Source of the DNA: RGIG3002 sp045546775
GTDB lineage: Bacteria > Bacillota > Clostridia > Lachnospirales > Lachnospiraceae
Length of the DNA stretch: 64,000 bases
NCBI GenBank assembly: GCA_045546775.1
Contig: JAZQDM010000026.1
Coordinates: forward strand, 1 to 64,000
Direction of reading: 5' to 3'
Shown piece by piece: positions 8,267 through 15,642 of this stretch (the first letter of the stretch is position 1; every line of letters starts with the position of its first letter). Position numbers and translations under genes: made by a program. The notes beneath the pieces are model-generated. The model ran no database searches. It had not been told where the DNA came from and worked only from the letters and a program-made list of their open reading frames with translations.

Positions 8267-9514
8267 ATGGATAAAGAAGTTCGAACAAAGCGAATTAATG
8301 CCCGTTTTGCGGAAGAATTAAACAGCTGGAGTAAGACCGGAAATTTACCGGTGGATGGCGACCAGGATATCAGCTATTACTTGGGATTGCAACAGGAACG
8401 GTTGCGCGAGCGACATATGCAAATGAAACTGGAGCTTACGCCGTATGAGGCTGGAGAAGAGATGGATACCGGTATCGTATACCATCTTGGAAGCAGTAGC
8501 AAATACAGTAGTTTTGTTGATTCAAGACATTTGGATAAGAAGGTGACATTTTATAAAGACGGACGCCGCAAAATGGAGAAAAAAACGCCTGCAGTGTTGC
8601 ATACGATGACAACGTGGCTCAATGAGAGTCAGGTGACAGGCGAGGAAGCGCATTGTTGTCCGTCCTGCGGAGCGATCAGTACAATTGCCAAGCTTCAGGA
8701 TGCCTGCCCGTATTGCAACAGTCATTTCGTGATGGATGATTTGTTCCCGAAAGTGAGTAATTATTATTACACGGAAGCAATTCATGAGACAAAGAAAAAT
8801 GTAGCAAGCGGCATTGTGAAGTGGATGCTTATAGGTGGCGTGCTGGGAGCACTGATTGCGTTTTTCGCGGGTGGAGAAAAGAGCATTTCTGAGAAAGTTC
8901 CTTCGATGATTGCGCTGTTTATGCTTTTTGCAATATTTGGTTATGCGGGCTGGGCGATTTCAAATATTTTTTCCGTGATTGCCAAAGCGGCAAAAGATGC
9001 GCCGAAACTGGTGCCGCTGCAGCAGGCACGCGACCAGATAACCCGCGTGATGAGTGAGATGGATCGGACATTCCAATACGATTATTTTGTGAATCAGGTG
9101 ATAGCTACGCTAAAAACAATTATATTTGCAAAGGACAGACACAACCTTGTCGTGTATGAAGGAGGAGCGTGCCCGCAGGAACTGGATGAAATTGTGGATG
9201 TCACGTTTGATAATTTGATTAAGCTCAACGGGTATCAGGTGCAAAACGGATATTGCCTGCTTGATTTGACAGTACATATGACAGACATTCATGATAATGG
9301 AAGCCGCTTGTTTGAGAAAAAGGATATGTTCCGTATGATGCTTTGCAAAAACATGATGGTGCCTTCCGAACCCGGCTTTTCCATAAAGAAGGTGTCTTGT
9401 AAACATTGCGGTGGCAGCTTTGATGCCACAAATACAAAAAATTGTCCGTACTGTCAAACCACGTATGATTTAAAGAATGACGGTTGGGTTGTGACGGCAC
9501 TTGAGATAAAATAA
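8267..9514 (+). CDS. membrane protein with two zinc ribbons and a Tim44-like region
   Basis: 415 residues. A first CxxC-x12-CxxC zinc ribbon lies at C131, C134, C147, C150. Two membrane segments span about 181-203 and 211-235. After them, residues about 250-370 resemble the Tim44-like fold (PF04280): a helix with QQARDQITRVMSEMDRTF, DYFVNQVIATLKTIIFA, and strands ending in DLTVHMTDI. A second zinc ribbon closes the protein (C378, C381, C393, C396), followed by WVVTALEIK. Tim44 in mitochondria tethers Hsp70 to the import channel, and bacterial Tim44-like proteins are mostly uncharacterised. Finding one beside an Hsp70 and J-like protein is suggestive. The Tim44 assignment is from pattern only and needs a profile search. 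Confidence 0.62.
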   Translation: MDKEVRTKRINARFAEELNSWSKTGNLPVDGDQDISYYLGLQQERLRERHMQMKLELTPYEAGEEMDTGIVYHLGSSSKYSSFVDSRHLDKKVTFYKDGRRKMEKKTPAVLHTMTTWLNESQVTGEEAHCCPSCGAISTIAKLQDACPYCNSHFVMDDLFPKVSNYYYTEAIHETKKNVASGIVKWMLIGGVLGALIAFFAGGEKSISEKVPSMIALFMLFAIFGYAGWAISNIFSVIAKAAKDAPKLVPLQQARDQITRVMSEMDRTFQYDYFVNQVIATLKTIIFAKDRHNLVVYEGGACPQELDEIVDVTFDNLIKLNGYQVQNGYCLLDLTVHMTDIHDNGSRLFEKKDMFRMMLCKNMMVPSEPGFSIKKVSCKHCGGSFDATNTKNCPYCQTTYDLKNDGWVVTALEIK

Positions 9515-9528
9515 GGGAGGAAAAAGAA

Positions 9529-10494
9529 ATGAGAAAAAGATTAGGTGCGTTTTTGATGGTGTGTACATTGGCAGTCAGTATGGTGGGCTGCGGAACGAAA
9601 GAAACTAGTACTACAGAAAATGTGGAGGGACAGGAAACGGAAGAAATATCCTCCGATTCTGAACTGGCAGAAGAGGAAGCGTTAACCGGTGTGGCGCTGT
9701 ATGAAACCTATACAGCGGATGTGCCAAAGAGCGAGCGCGATGCGGATTATTACTATAATATTAATACGGCGCAATTTGATAAAACTAAGTACGATGGTAT
9801 GATTTTTGCGTTTGGTACGGTAATGGAAGAGGAAATAACCGGCAAAACATTGCAAGATGCAGGTTTTTCTGCTGTTCAGATTTGGTCGGAAGGAGGAGAT
9901 ATAGAGGAAGTGGATGCCCTTTCCTATAGGGAGATAGACACGGAGGAAAACAATGGTTCGGGGCAGAATGGCTATTATAAGGAAATGGCAAAGCTGTGTA
10001 AATCCGGTGTGTTGTATCCCGTAAATGGCGTGTATCATGTTGAATTGTACAATTATAATGGTGAAGATACTATATATGATGAGGATACAGAACTTTCTTA
10101 TTATGCGGGTACTTATGGAGAAAATGTGAAAAATCTAATAGTACCGTATATGGGAAATATCGATTATGCAAATATGACAATCGATGATGTGATTTATCAT
10201 TTGGGAGTACCTACCTATGTAGGAGGACGAGATACTTCTCTGGAAGAATACGGAGATGAACTGCTTTTTCTGTCCTATATTTATGCCTATGATGAGTACA
10301 CTTTTTCTTTTGAGTTCTGTTATGTAGGATACGAGGCGAGCGTGAGTTCGATAAGCTATATGGGGAACGAGACATTTTCGTTTCCGGGGCATCTTGTGGC
10401 CGAAGTACAAGCGGGCAATATTACATATGAATCTTATAAAGACTATTATGAACGGCAGTACGAGTCCTACTTAGAAGCAATTGGTGAAAAATAG
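9529..10494 (+). CDS. lipoprotein of unknown function
   Basis: 321 residues. The N-terminus is a lipoprotein signal: MRKR, a hydrophobic core, and lipobox MVGC with the lipidated Cys at position 21. A Thr/Glu/Ser-rich spacer follows to about residue 55. The mature part is very acidic with many tyrosines and no motif I can name. It starts 14 bases after the zinc-ribbon gene behind GGGAGG, so it is the last clear member of the cluster. It would sit on the outer face of the membrane. Confidence 0.68.
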   Translation: MRKRLGAFLMVCTLAVSMVGCGTKETSTTENVEGQETEEISSDSELAEEEALTGVALYETYTADVPKSERDADYYYNINTAQFDKTKYDGMIFAFGTVMEEEITGKTLQDAGFSAVQIWSEGGDIEEVDALSYREIDTEENNGSGQNGYYKEMAKLCKSGVLYPVNGVYHVELYNYNGEDTIYDEDTELSYYAGTYGENVKNLIVPYMGNIDYANMTIDDVIYHLGVPTYVGGRDTSLEEYGDELLFLSYIYAYDEYTFSFEFCYVGYEASVSSISYMGNETFSFPGHLVAEVQAGNITYESYKDYYERQYESYLEAIGEK

Positions 10495-10573
10495 TTTTGT
10501 ATCCGGCAGCAGGAATAAATTTCCGTTCTTGTCCATATACTGTATTATCCATGAAGCAAAAAGGAGGATGCAT

Positions 10574-10792
10574 ATGGCAAGAGGACAGCGAAAGACAATA
10601 GAAGAAAAAATCATCGCAAAAGAGGAAATGATTGCCGCATTGGAGTTGCGCATCAAAAAAGAAAAGGAAGAACTGCAACAGATGCAGGAGGAAAAAAGAC
10701 AGAAAGAATTGGCCGTATTGGATGAGCTGATGGCAGAAAACGGCTTAGATATCGAATCTGTGAAAAACTTAATCTTAGAAAAAGTGGGCTAG
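10574..10792 (+). CDS. small coiled-coil protein, unknown function
   Basis: 72 residues, almost wholly charged helix (about residues 8-55 rich in Lys/Glu with heptad-like Leu/Ile/Met), then AENGLDIESVKNLILEKVG. The open frame extends upstream, but the ATG at 10574 is preceded by AAGGAGGATGCAT, an excellent ribosome site, so this start is chosen. It lies in a 455-base gap between the lipoprotein and topA. No function can be read; a DNA- or protein-binding helper is possible. Confidence 0.6.
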   Translation: MARGQRKTIEEKIIAKEEMIAALELRIKKEKEELQQMQEEKRQKELAVLDELMAENGLDIESVKNLILEKVG

Positions 10793-10810
10793 CAATTTTG
10801 CTGCCCATTT
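10786..10810 (+). terminator. probable intrinsic terminator before topA
   Basis: GGGC and GCAA (from 10786) pair with TTGC and GCCC (ending 10806) across a small internal loop, followed by ATTTTCTGTT. The stem overlaps the last codons of the small coiled-coil gene. The T tract is weak. Confidence 0.5.
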
Positions 10811-10853
10811 TCTGTTATGATAAAAATAATAAAAAACAAAAATTTTTTTCCAC

Positions 10854-10882
10854 TTGCCATGAACGCAAGAATAGTGTATAGT
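10854..10882 (+). promoter_or_regulatory. probable sigma-A promoter of topA
   Basis: TTGCCA (10854-10859) and TATAGT (10877-10882) with a 17 bp spacer, about 60 bases before the topA start codon. Confidence 0.65.
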
Positions 10883-10949
10883 TGTTTGCGATTGTTGGTC
10901 GTTGACTTTTAGAAATGAAAAAATGCATGTGGGGAAGGTATAAGTAGAG

Positions 10950-13025
10950 ATGGCGAAATATCTTGTGATTGTGGAATCACCGGCAAAAGTAAAAACAATT
11001 CAAAAGTTTTTAGGGGCAAATTATAGTGTTGTTGCCAGCAACGGACACGTGAGGGATTTGCCAAAAAGCCGTATGGGAATCGATGTAGAAAATGATTATG
11101 AACCGAAATATATTACAATTCGGGGCAAAGGCGATATATTGGCGAATCTTCGCAAAGAAGTAAAAAAGGCAGAAAAAATATATCTTGCAACTGACCCGGA
11201 CCGCGAGGGTGAGGCGATTGCATGGCACTTGCTGGAGGCGTTGAAACTCGGTGAAAAGAAAGTGTACCGTATTGCGTTTAACGAAATTACCAAAAATGCG
11301 GTAAAAGAGTCTTTGAAAAATGCACGTGAAATCAACATGGATTTGGTGGATGCACAGCAGACAAGACGTGTCCTTGACCGTATGGTTGGTTATCGTATTT
11401 CCCCGGTTTTGTGGGCGAAAGTAAAACGTGGACTGAGTGCAGGAAGGGTGCAGTCAGTGGCACTTCGTATCATTTGCGACAGAGAAGAAGAAATCAACGC
11501 ATTTATTCCGGAAGAATATTGGACGTTGGAAGCGGATTTTAATATTGAGGGCGAAAAGAAACCGCTTCTTGCAAAATATTACGGAACAACAAAAGAAAAA
11601 GCGAATATTACAAGCAAAGAACAAGTACAAAATATTGTCAAAGAGTTAAAAGGCGCCAAATTTGAAGTGGGCGAAGTGAAAAAAGGCGAGCGTGTGAAAA
11701 AAGCGCCGTTGCCGTTTACTACATCTACGTTGCAGCAGGAAGCCAGTAAAGTGTTGAATTTTTCGACGCAGAAGACAATGCGTCTTGCACAGCAGTTGTA
11801 CGAAGGTGTGGAAATCAAAGGACAGGGAACGGTAGGTATTATCACGTATCTGCGTACCGATTCTACCCGTGTGTCTGATGAAGCGGAGGCAAACGCAAGA
11901 GACTATATCGAAGCGCATTACGGCAAAGAATATGCGGCAGAAAAAACAGAGGACAAGAAAGATAACAAAAAAATTCAGGATGCGCACGAGGCAATCCGCC
12001 CTACCGACATTGCGAGAATGCCGCTGGAAATCAAGGAATCTTTGTCCAGAGACCAGTTTAGACTGTATCAGCTTATTTGGAAACGATTTGTAGCAAGCCG
12101 CATGAATCCGGCGGTTTACGAGACTACATCTGTAAAAATTGACGGAAACGGGCATCGTTTTGCGGTAGCTGCGTCCAAACCGGTATTTGACGGTTTTATG
12201 AGTGTTTATACGCAGGACGAAGAGAAAGAAGAAAGCAATACACTTGTCCGTGGCATTGATAAAGATACAAAACTTTCTTTGCAGGAAACGTACGAAAAGC
12301 AGCATTTTACACAGCCACCGGCACATTTTACGGAAGCTTCTCTTGTAAAGACATTGGAAGAGCTGGGTATAGGAAGACCGAGTACGTATGCGCCGACGAT
12401 TACGACCATTCTTGCCAGAAGATATATTGTAAAAGAAAACAGAAACCTTTATGTGACGGAGCTTGGTGAAGTAGTAAATTCCATGATGAAAGAGGCTTTT
12501 CCGGCTATCGTTGATGTGAATTTTACGGCCAATTTGGAGACGCTTTTGGATGGCGTTGCGGTCGGAAGTGTGAAATGGAAGAGTATCGTTGCAAACTTTT
12601 ATCCGGATTTGGATGAAGCGGTGAAGCAGGCGGAAGAGGAACTGGAACGGGTGCAGATTGCAGACGAAGTGTCCGATGAAGTGTGTGACATTTGCGGCAA
12701 ACAGATGGTGATCAAATACGGTCCACACGGCAGATTTTTGGCATGTCCCGGATTTCCGGACTGCAGAAATACAAAACCGTATTTTGAAAAAATCGGCGTG
12801 GCATGTCCGAATTGCGGAAAAGACATTGTTTTGAAAAAGACAAAAAAAGGCCGTAAATACTATGGTTGTATCGATAATCCGGAATGCGATTTTATGGTTT
12901 GGCAGAAGCCTTCTGCAACAAAATGCGATAAGTGCGGTTCTGTTATGTTGGAAAAAGGAAGCAAGCTTGTATGTCATAACGAAGAGTGCGGAAATGTAAT
13001 GGAAAAAGTGCAGGAGCAAAAGTAG
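10950..13025 (+). CDS. topA: DNA topoisomerase I
   Basis: 691 residues, type IA topoisomerase that relaxes negative supercoils through a 5'-phosphotyrosine link. The TOPRIM domain starts at YLVIVESPAK and has the acidic metal site TDPDREGE at 81-88. The active-site region GIITYLRTDS places the catalytic tyrosine at 300. Three C-terminal zinc ribbons follow: CDICGK...CPGFPDC, CPNCGK...CIDNPEC and CDKCGS...CHNEEC. Length and domain order match the usual enzyme of Firmicutes. It has its own promoter and terminator. The topA-codY order just before flagellar genes is typical of this bacterial group. Confidence 0.97.
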   Translation: MAKYLVIVESPAKVKTIQKFLGANYSVVASNGHVRDLPKSRMGIDVENDYEPKYITIRGKGDILANLRKEVKKAEKIYLATDPDREGEAIAWHLLEALKLGEKKVYRIAFNEITKNAVKESLKNAREINMDLVDAQQTRRVLDRMVGYRISPVLWAKVKRGLSAGRVQSVALRIICDREEEINAFIPEEYWTLEADFNIEGEKKPLLAKYYGTTKEKANITSKEQVQNIVKELKGAKFEVGEVKKGERVKKAPLPFTTSTLQQEASKVLNFSTQKTMRLAQQLYEGVEIKGQGTVGIITYLRTDSTRVSDEAEANARDYIEAHYGKEYAAEKTEDKKDNKKIQDAHEAIRPTDIARMPLEIKESLSRDQFRLYQLIWKRFVASRMNPAVYETTSVKIDGNGHRFAVAASKPVFDGFMSVYTQDEEKEESNTLVRGIDKDTKLSLQETYEKQHFTQPPAHFTEASLVKTLEELGIGRPSTYAPTITTILARRYIVKENRNLYVTELGEVVNSMMKEAFPAIVDVNFTANLETLLDGVAVGSVKWKSIVANFYPDLDEAVKQAEEELERVQIADEVSDEVCDICGKQMVIKYGPHGRFLACPGFPDCRNTKPYFEKIGVACPNCGKDIVLKKTKKGRKYYGCIDNPECDFMVWQKPSATKCDKCGSVMLEKGSKLVCHNEECGNVMEKVQEQK

Positions 13026-13049
13026 TAAAATTTAAGAAAAAATGGACAG

Positions 13050-13080
13050 AAAGGATTACCGTTTTCGGTAGTCCTTTTTT
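13050..13080 (+). terminator. intrinsic terminator of topA
   Basis: AAGGATTACCG and CGGTAGTCCTT form a stem with one T-G wobble and a short T loop, followed by TTTTTT. It lies 25 bases after the topA stop. Confidence 0.88.
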
Positions 13081-13124
13081 AGCACAAATACCCGTGTATT
13101 TGAATAAATATTAAAAAAAAAGTG

Positions 13125-13139
13125 AAAAATCAGAAAATT
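13125..13139 (+). promoter_or_regulatory. CodY-box-like site before codY
   Basis: The 15-mer AAAAATCAGAAAATT matches the CodY consensus AATTTTCWGAAAATT at 12 of 15 positions. It lies 12 bases upstream of the -35 of the codY promoter, consistent with autoregulation. Three mismatches is near the usual cut-off in an AT-rich region, so this is tentative. Confidence 0.45.
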
Positions 13140-13151
13140 TACGATTTTTCA

Positions 13152-13180
13152 TTGAAATGTTTTTTTTCTTGTGTTATTCT
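13152..13180 (+). promoter_or_regulatory. sigma-A promoter of codY, extended -10
   Basis: TTGAAA (13152-13157), 17 bp spacer, TATTCT (13175-13180) preceded by TGT, which gives an extended -10. The leader to the codY ATG at 13260 is about 70 bases. Confidence 0.65.
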
Positions 13181-13259
13181 AAAAGCACATCATGAGAAAA
13201 CTTGGAAGTAAAGGTAAATATTTAATGTCGTTTTTGGCTGTGAAAAGGAGGTTTTTTCG

Positions 13260-14048
13260 ATGAGCAGTGTCCAGCTTTTAGATAAGACGAGAAAAATTGG
13301 CAAGTTGCTTCATAACAACAATTCAAGTAAGGTAGTTTTTAATGACATTTGTAGGGTTATGAGAGAAATTATTTCATCCAATGTCATTGTTATAAGCCGC
13401 AAAGGTAAAGTGTTAGGTGTTGGAAATTCGGAAGGAATTCCGACCTTGCGTGAGTTGATGGTGGATGAGAAGGTTGGCGGATTTGTAGATACGATGCTCA
13501 ATGAGAGATTGTTGGGAGTGTTATCTACAAAAGAAAATGTAAACCTTGCAACACTTGGTTTTGAAAATGAAAACGTAGAGAAGTTTCAGGCAATTATTTG
13601 CCCGATTGAAATTGCAGGCGAGAGATTAGGAACACTCTTTATTTACAAATGTGATACACCGTATGATATCGATGATATTATTTTGTGCGAGTACGGTTCT
13701 ACTGTAGTAGGTCTTGAGATGCTTCGCGCAGTAAACGAAGAGAGCGCGGAAGAAAACCGTAAAATTGCCGTTGTGAAGTCAGCTATCAGCACATTGTCTT
13801 TCTCAGAACTGGAAGCGATTACACATATATTTGATGAATTGAACGGTATGGAAGGCATTCTTGTTGCAAGCAAGATTGCGGACAGAGTCGGAATTACAAG
13901 ATCGGTTATCGTAAATGCACTTCGCAAATTCGAGAGTGCAGGGGTAATAGAATCCCGCTCATCCGGTATGAAGGGAACGTACATCAAAGTGTTGAATGAT
14001 GTTGTGTTCGAGGAAATTGAAAACATAAAAAGACAGAATGAAAAATAA
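13260..14048 (+). CDS. codY: GTP-sensing transcriptional repressor CodY
   Basis: 262 residues, full length. CodY senses branched-chain amino acids and GTP and represses adaptive genes in rich conditions. The N-terminal GAF-type sensor (about 1-155) begins LLDKTRKIGKLLHNN. The C-terminal winged helix includes ASKIADRVGITRSVIVNALR at 203-222 followed by KFESAGVIESRSSGMKGTYI, the most conserved part of the family. The gene stands alone between topA and the fla/che operon with its own promoter and a strong terminator. GGAGG precedes the ATG. CodY-like boxes are visible upstream of itself and at the flbD promoter. Confidence 0.97.
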   Translation: MSSVQLLDKTRKIGKLLHNNNSSKVVFNDICRVMREIISSNVIVISRKGKVLGVGNSEGIPTLRELMVDEKVGGFVDTMLNERLLGVLSTKENVNLATLGFENENVEKFQAIICPIEIAGERLGTLFIYKCDTPYDIDDIILCEYGSTVVGLEMLRAVNEESAEENRKIAVVKSAISTLSFSELEAITHIFDELNGMEGILVASKIADRVGITRSVIVNALRKFESAGVIESRSSGMKGTYIKVLNDVVFEEIENIKRQNEK

Positions 14049-14068
14049 ACGGATTTAAAACAATGAGG

Positions 14069-14109
14069 AAAAAGGATTTTTAAAAAGCGATTTTTAAAGG
14101 TCCTTTTTT
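14069..14109 (+). terminator. strong intrinsic terminator of codY
   Basis: AAAAAGGA, TT and TTTAAAAA pair with TTTTTAAA, GG and TCCTTTTT around a GCGA (GNRA) tetraloop, giving an 18 bp stem with two T-G wobbles, running into TTTTTT. It isolates codY from the flagellar operon. Confidence 0.9.
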
Positions 14110-14125
14110 GTTATGGCGACGAGGA

Positions 14126-14158
14126 AAATGTTCATTGTGCTTGCACGAATGAACATTT
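14126..14158 (+). repeat. long palindrome between codY and flgB
   Basis: AAATGTTCATT (14126-14136) and AATGAACATTT (14148-14158) are perfect 11 bp arms. Inside, GTGC and GCAC pair again with a single bulged G and a TT loop. It stands about 95 bases upstream of the flgB promoter and has no T tract, so it is not an ordinary terminator. Confidence 0.7.
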
Positions 14159-14250
14159 GACGACCGCTAATCAGAGCGCGATACGCAAAACGTAACACGT
14201 CTCTGTTCCAAAAAAAGAACGTAAAAATCGGAGAAAAAACTCAAAAAATC

Positions 14251-14278
14251 TTGTCTTTTTTTGTAAATGATTTATAAT
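14251..14278 (+). promoter_or_regulatory. sigma-A promoter of the fla/che operon
   Basis: TTGTCT (14251-14256) and TATAAT (14273-14278) are separated by 16 bp, about 65 bases before the flgB ATG. No sigma-D type TAAA/GCCGATAA element is visible here, so the early operon is probably read by the housekeeping polymerase. Confidence 0.65.
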
Positions 14279-14343
14279 ATAGTAAGGTAAAATTTTATAA
14301 TTAAGGGTAGATTGCGATAGTATGCCTTTAGGAGGAGTTAGAT

Positions 14344-14733
14344 ATGATTAACAGTAATGTGTATGATTATATCAATGTGCTGGACAAAGCGGCAGATGCT
14401 TCCTGGATTCGAAACGAAGCGATTTCCAACAATATTGCCAATGTGGACACACCGGGTTACAAACGACAGGACGTGGCGTTTGAGTCAGAGCTTGAAAAAG
14501 CATTGACAAGTGTGAAATATAACACGATGGATGACAAAGTTGGTAATCTTTCTTTGAACAGATTGAATCCGAGAACGTATACCGATTACGACAGTTTTTC
14601 TTATCGATTGGACGGAAACAATGTAGATATCGAGACAGAAAACGTAATTCTGGCAAAGAACCAAATTAAATACGAAGGACTCATGCAGAGCATTACACAG
14701 GAATTTACAAACTTAAAAAGTGTAATGAAATAA
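14344..14733 (+). CDS. flgB: flagellar proximal rod protein FlgB
   Basis: 129 residues, one of the rod subunits of the flagellar basal body. The N-terminal rod signature reads ISNNIANVDTPGYKRQDVAF and the C-terminal helix reads ILAKNQIKYEGLMQSITQEF. First gene of the 36 kb fla/che operon, behind AGGAGG. Exported by the flagellar type III system without a cleaved signal. Confidence 0.95.
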   Translation: MINSNVYDYINVLDKAADASWIRNEAISNNIANVDTPGYKRQDVAFESELEKALTSVKYNTMDDKVGNLSLNRLNPRTYTDYDSFSYRLDGNNVDIETENVILAKNQIKYEGLMQSITQEFTNLKSVMK

Positions 14734-14800
14734 AGCATGAACAAATACAGGGACGTGACGAAATAGCAAGGGACATAATAAAATAATGAGGTGAAGTAGT

Positions 14801-15247
14801 ATGAGTATGTTTTCAGCTTTTGACATCAATGCGTCAGGTATGACCGCACAGAGATTTCGTATGGATACCATTTCTGAGAACGTGGCAAATGCAAGTACCA
14901 CAAGAACACAGGATGGTACTCCGTATCGTAGAAAAGTTGTAACGTTTGAACAAAAGGGTGACCAGACCACTTTCAGCAGAGTTTTAAATGAGGCGAGAGA
15001 CAGCTATTCCGGACAGGGCGTTAAAGTGAGCGGTGTGTATGAAGATACATGGACAGAAAATAAACTTGTCTATGATCCGTCACATCCGGATGCGGATGAA
15101 AACGGTTATGTTGAATATCCGAACGTGAATATTATTACAGAAATGACAAACTTAATTGATGCAAGCCGTGCGTACGAAGCGAACTCAACCGCTTTTACGG
15201 CGACCAAATCCATGGCGCTTAAAGCATTGCAGATGGGCACTAACTAA
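14801..15247 (+). CDS. flgC: flagellar proximal rod protein FlgC
   Basis: 148 residues. It starts SMFSAFDINASGMTAQRFRM, followed by the rod/hook signature ISENVANASTT, and ends in the family's EMTNLIDASRAYEANSTAF helix. Together with FlgB it builds the proximal rod. It lies 67 bases after flgB with a GAGGTGA ribosome site. Confidence 0.95.
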   Translation: MSMFSAFDINASGMTAQRFRMDTISENVANASTTRTQDGTPYRRKVVTFEQKGDQTTFSRVLNEARDSYSGQGVKVSGVYEDTWTENKLVYDPSHPDADENGYVEYPNVNIITEMTNLIDASRAYEANSTAFTATKSMALKALQMGTN

Positions 15248-15302
15248 GTTTGTTGATACATAAAAGATTTTAGAACATTTTCGTAGCAGGGAGAGTTAAA
15301 TA

Positions 15303-15623
15303 ATGGATATTTCATCACTATACAGTGTGCAGTCAGATGTAGTGAAAGAGGCGTTGGCGGCAAGCAAGGGTGCGGATTCTGTAAAAGCAGAAGAGAACAT
15401 GTTTGATTCGATTTTGAATGCGGCGATTGATAATTTGAATACAACAAACAGTTATCTTTCCGACGCGGAAAACGAAGAAATCAAATTTGCACTTGGCGAG
15501 ACAGACAATGCACATGATTTGACTATTGCGCTTGAGAAAGCATCAACGGCACTCCAATATACGGTGGCAGTGCGTGATAAATTTTTGGAAGCATATAAAG
15601 AAATCATGAATATGCAAATTTAA
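15303..15623 (+). CDS. fliE: flagellar hook-basal body protein FliE
   Basis: 106 residues. The C-terminal half, ETDNAHDLTIALEKASTALQ followed by AVRDKFLEAYKEIMNMQI, is the FliE signature. FliE joins the MS ring to the rod. GGGAG precedes the ATG. Confidence 0.93.
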   Translation: MDISSLYSVQSDVVKEALAASKGADSVKAEENMFDSILNAAIDNLNTTNSYLSDAENEEIKFALGETDNAHDLTIALEKASTALQYTVAVRDKFLEAYKEIMNMQI

Positions 15624-15642
15624 AGGATGAGGAAGGCTACAT

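Noticed and set aside
11646..13019. 457-codon antisense open frame opposite topA
   Set aside because: No ribosome site, Cys/Phe/His-rich composition typical of a shadow frame, and topA is unambiguous on the other strand.
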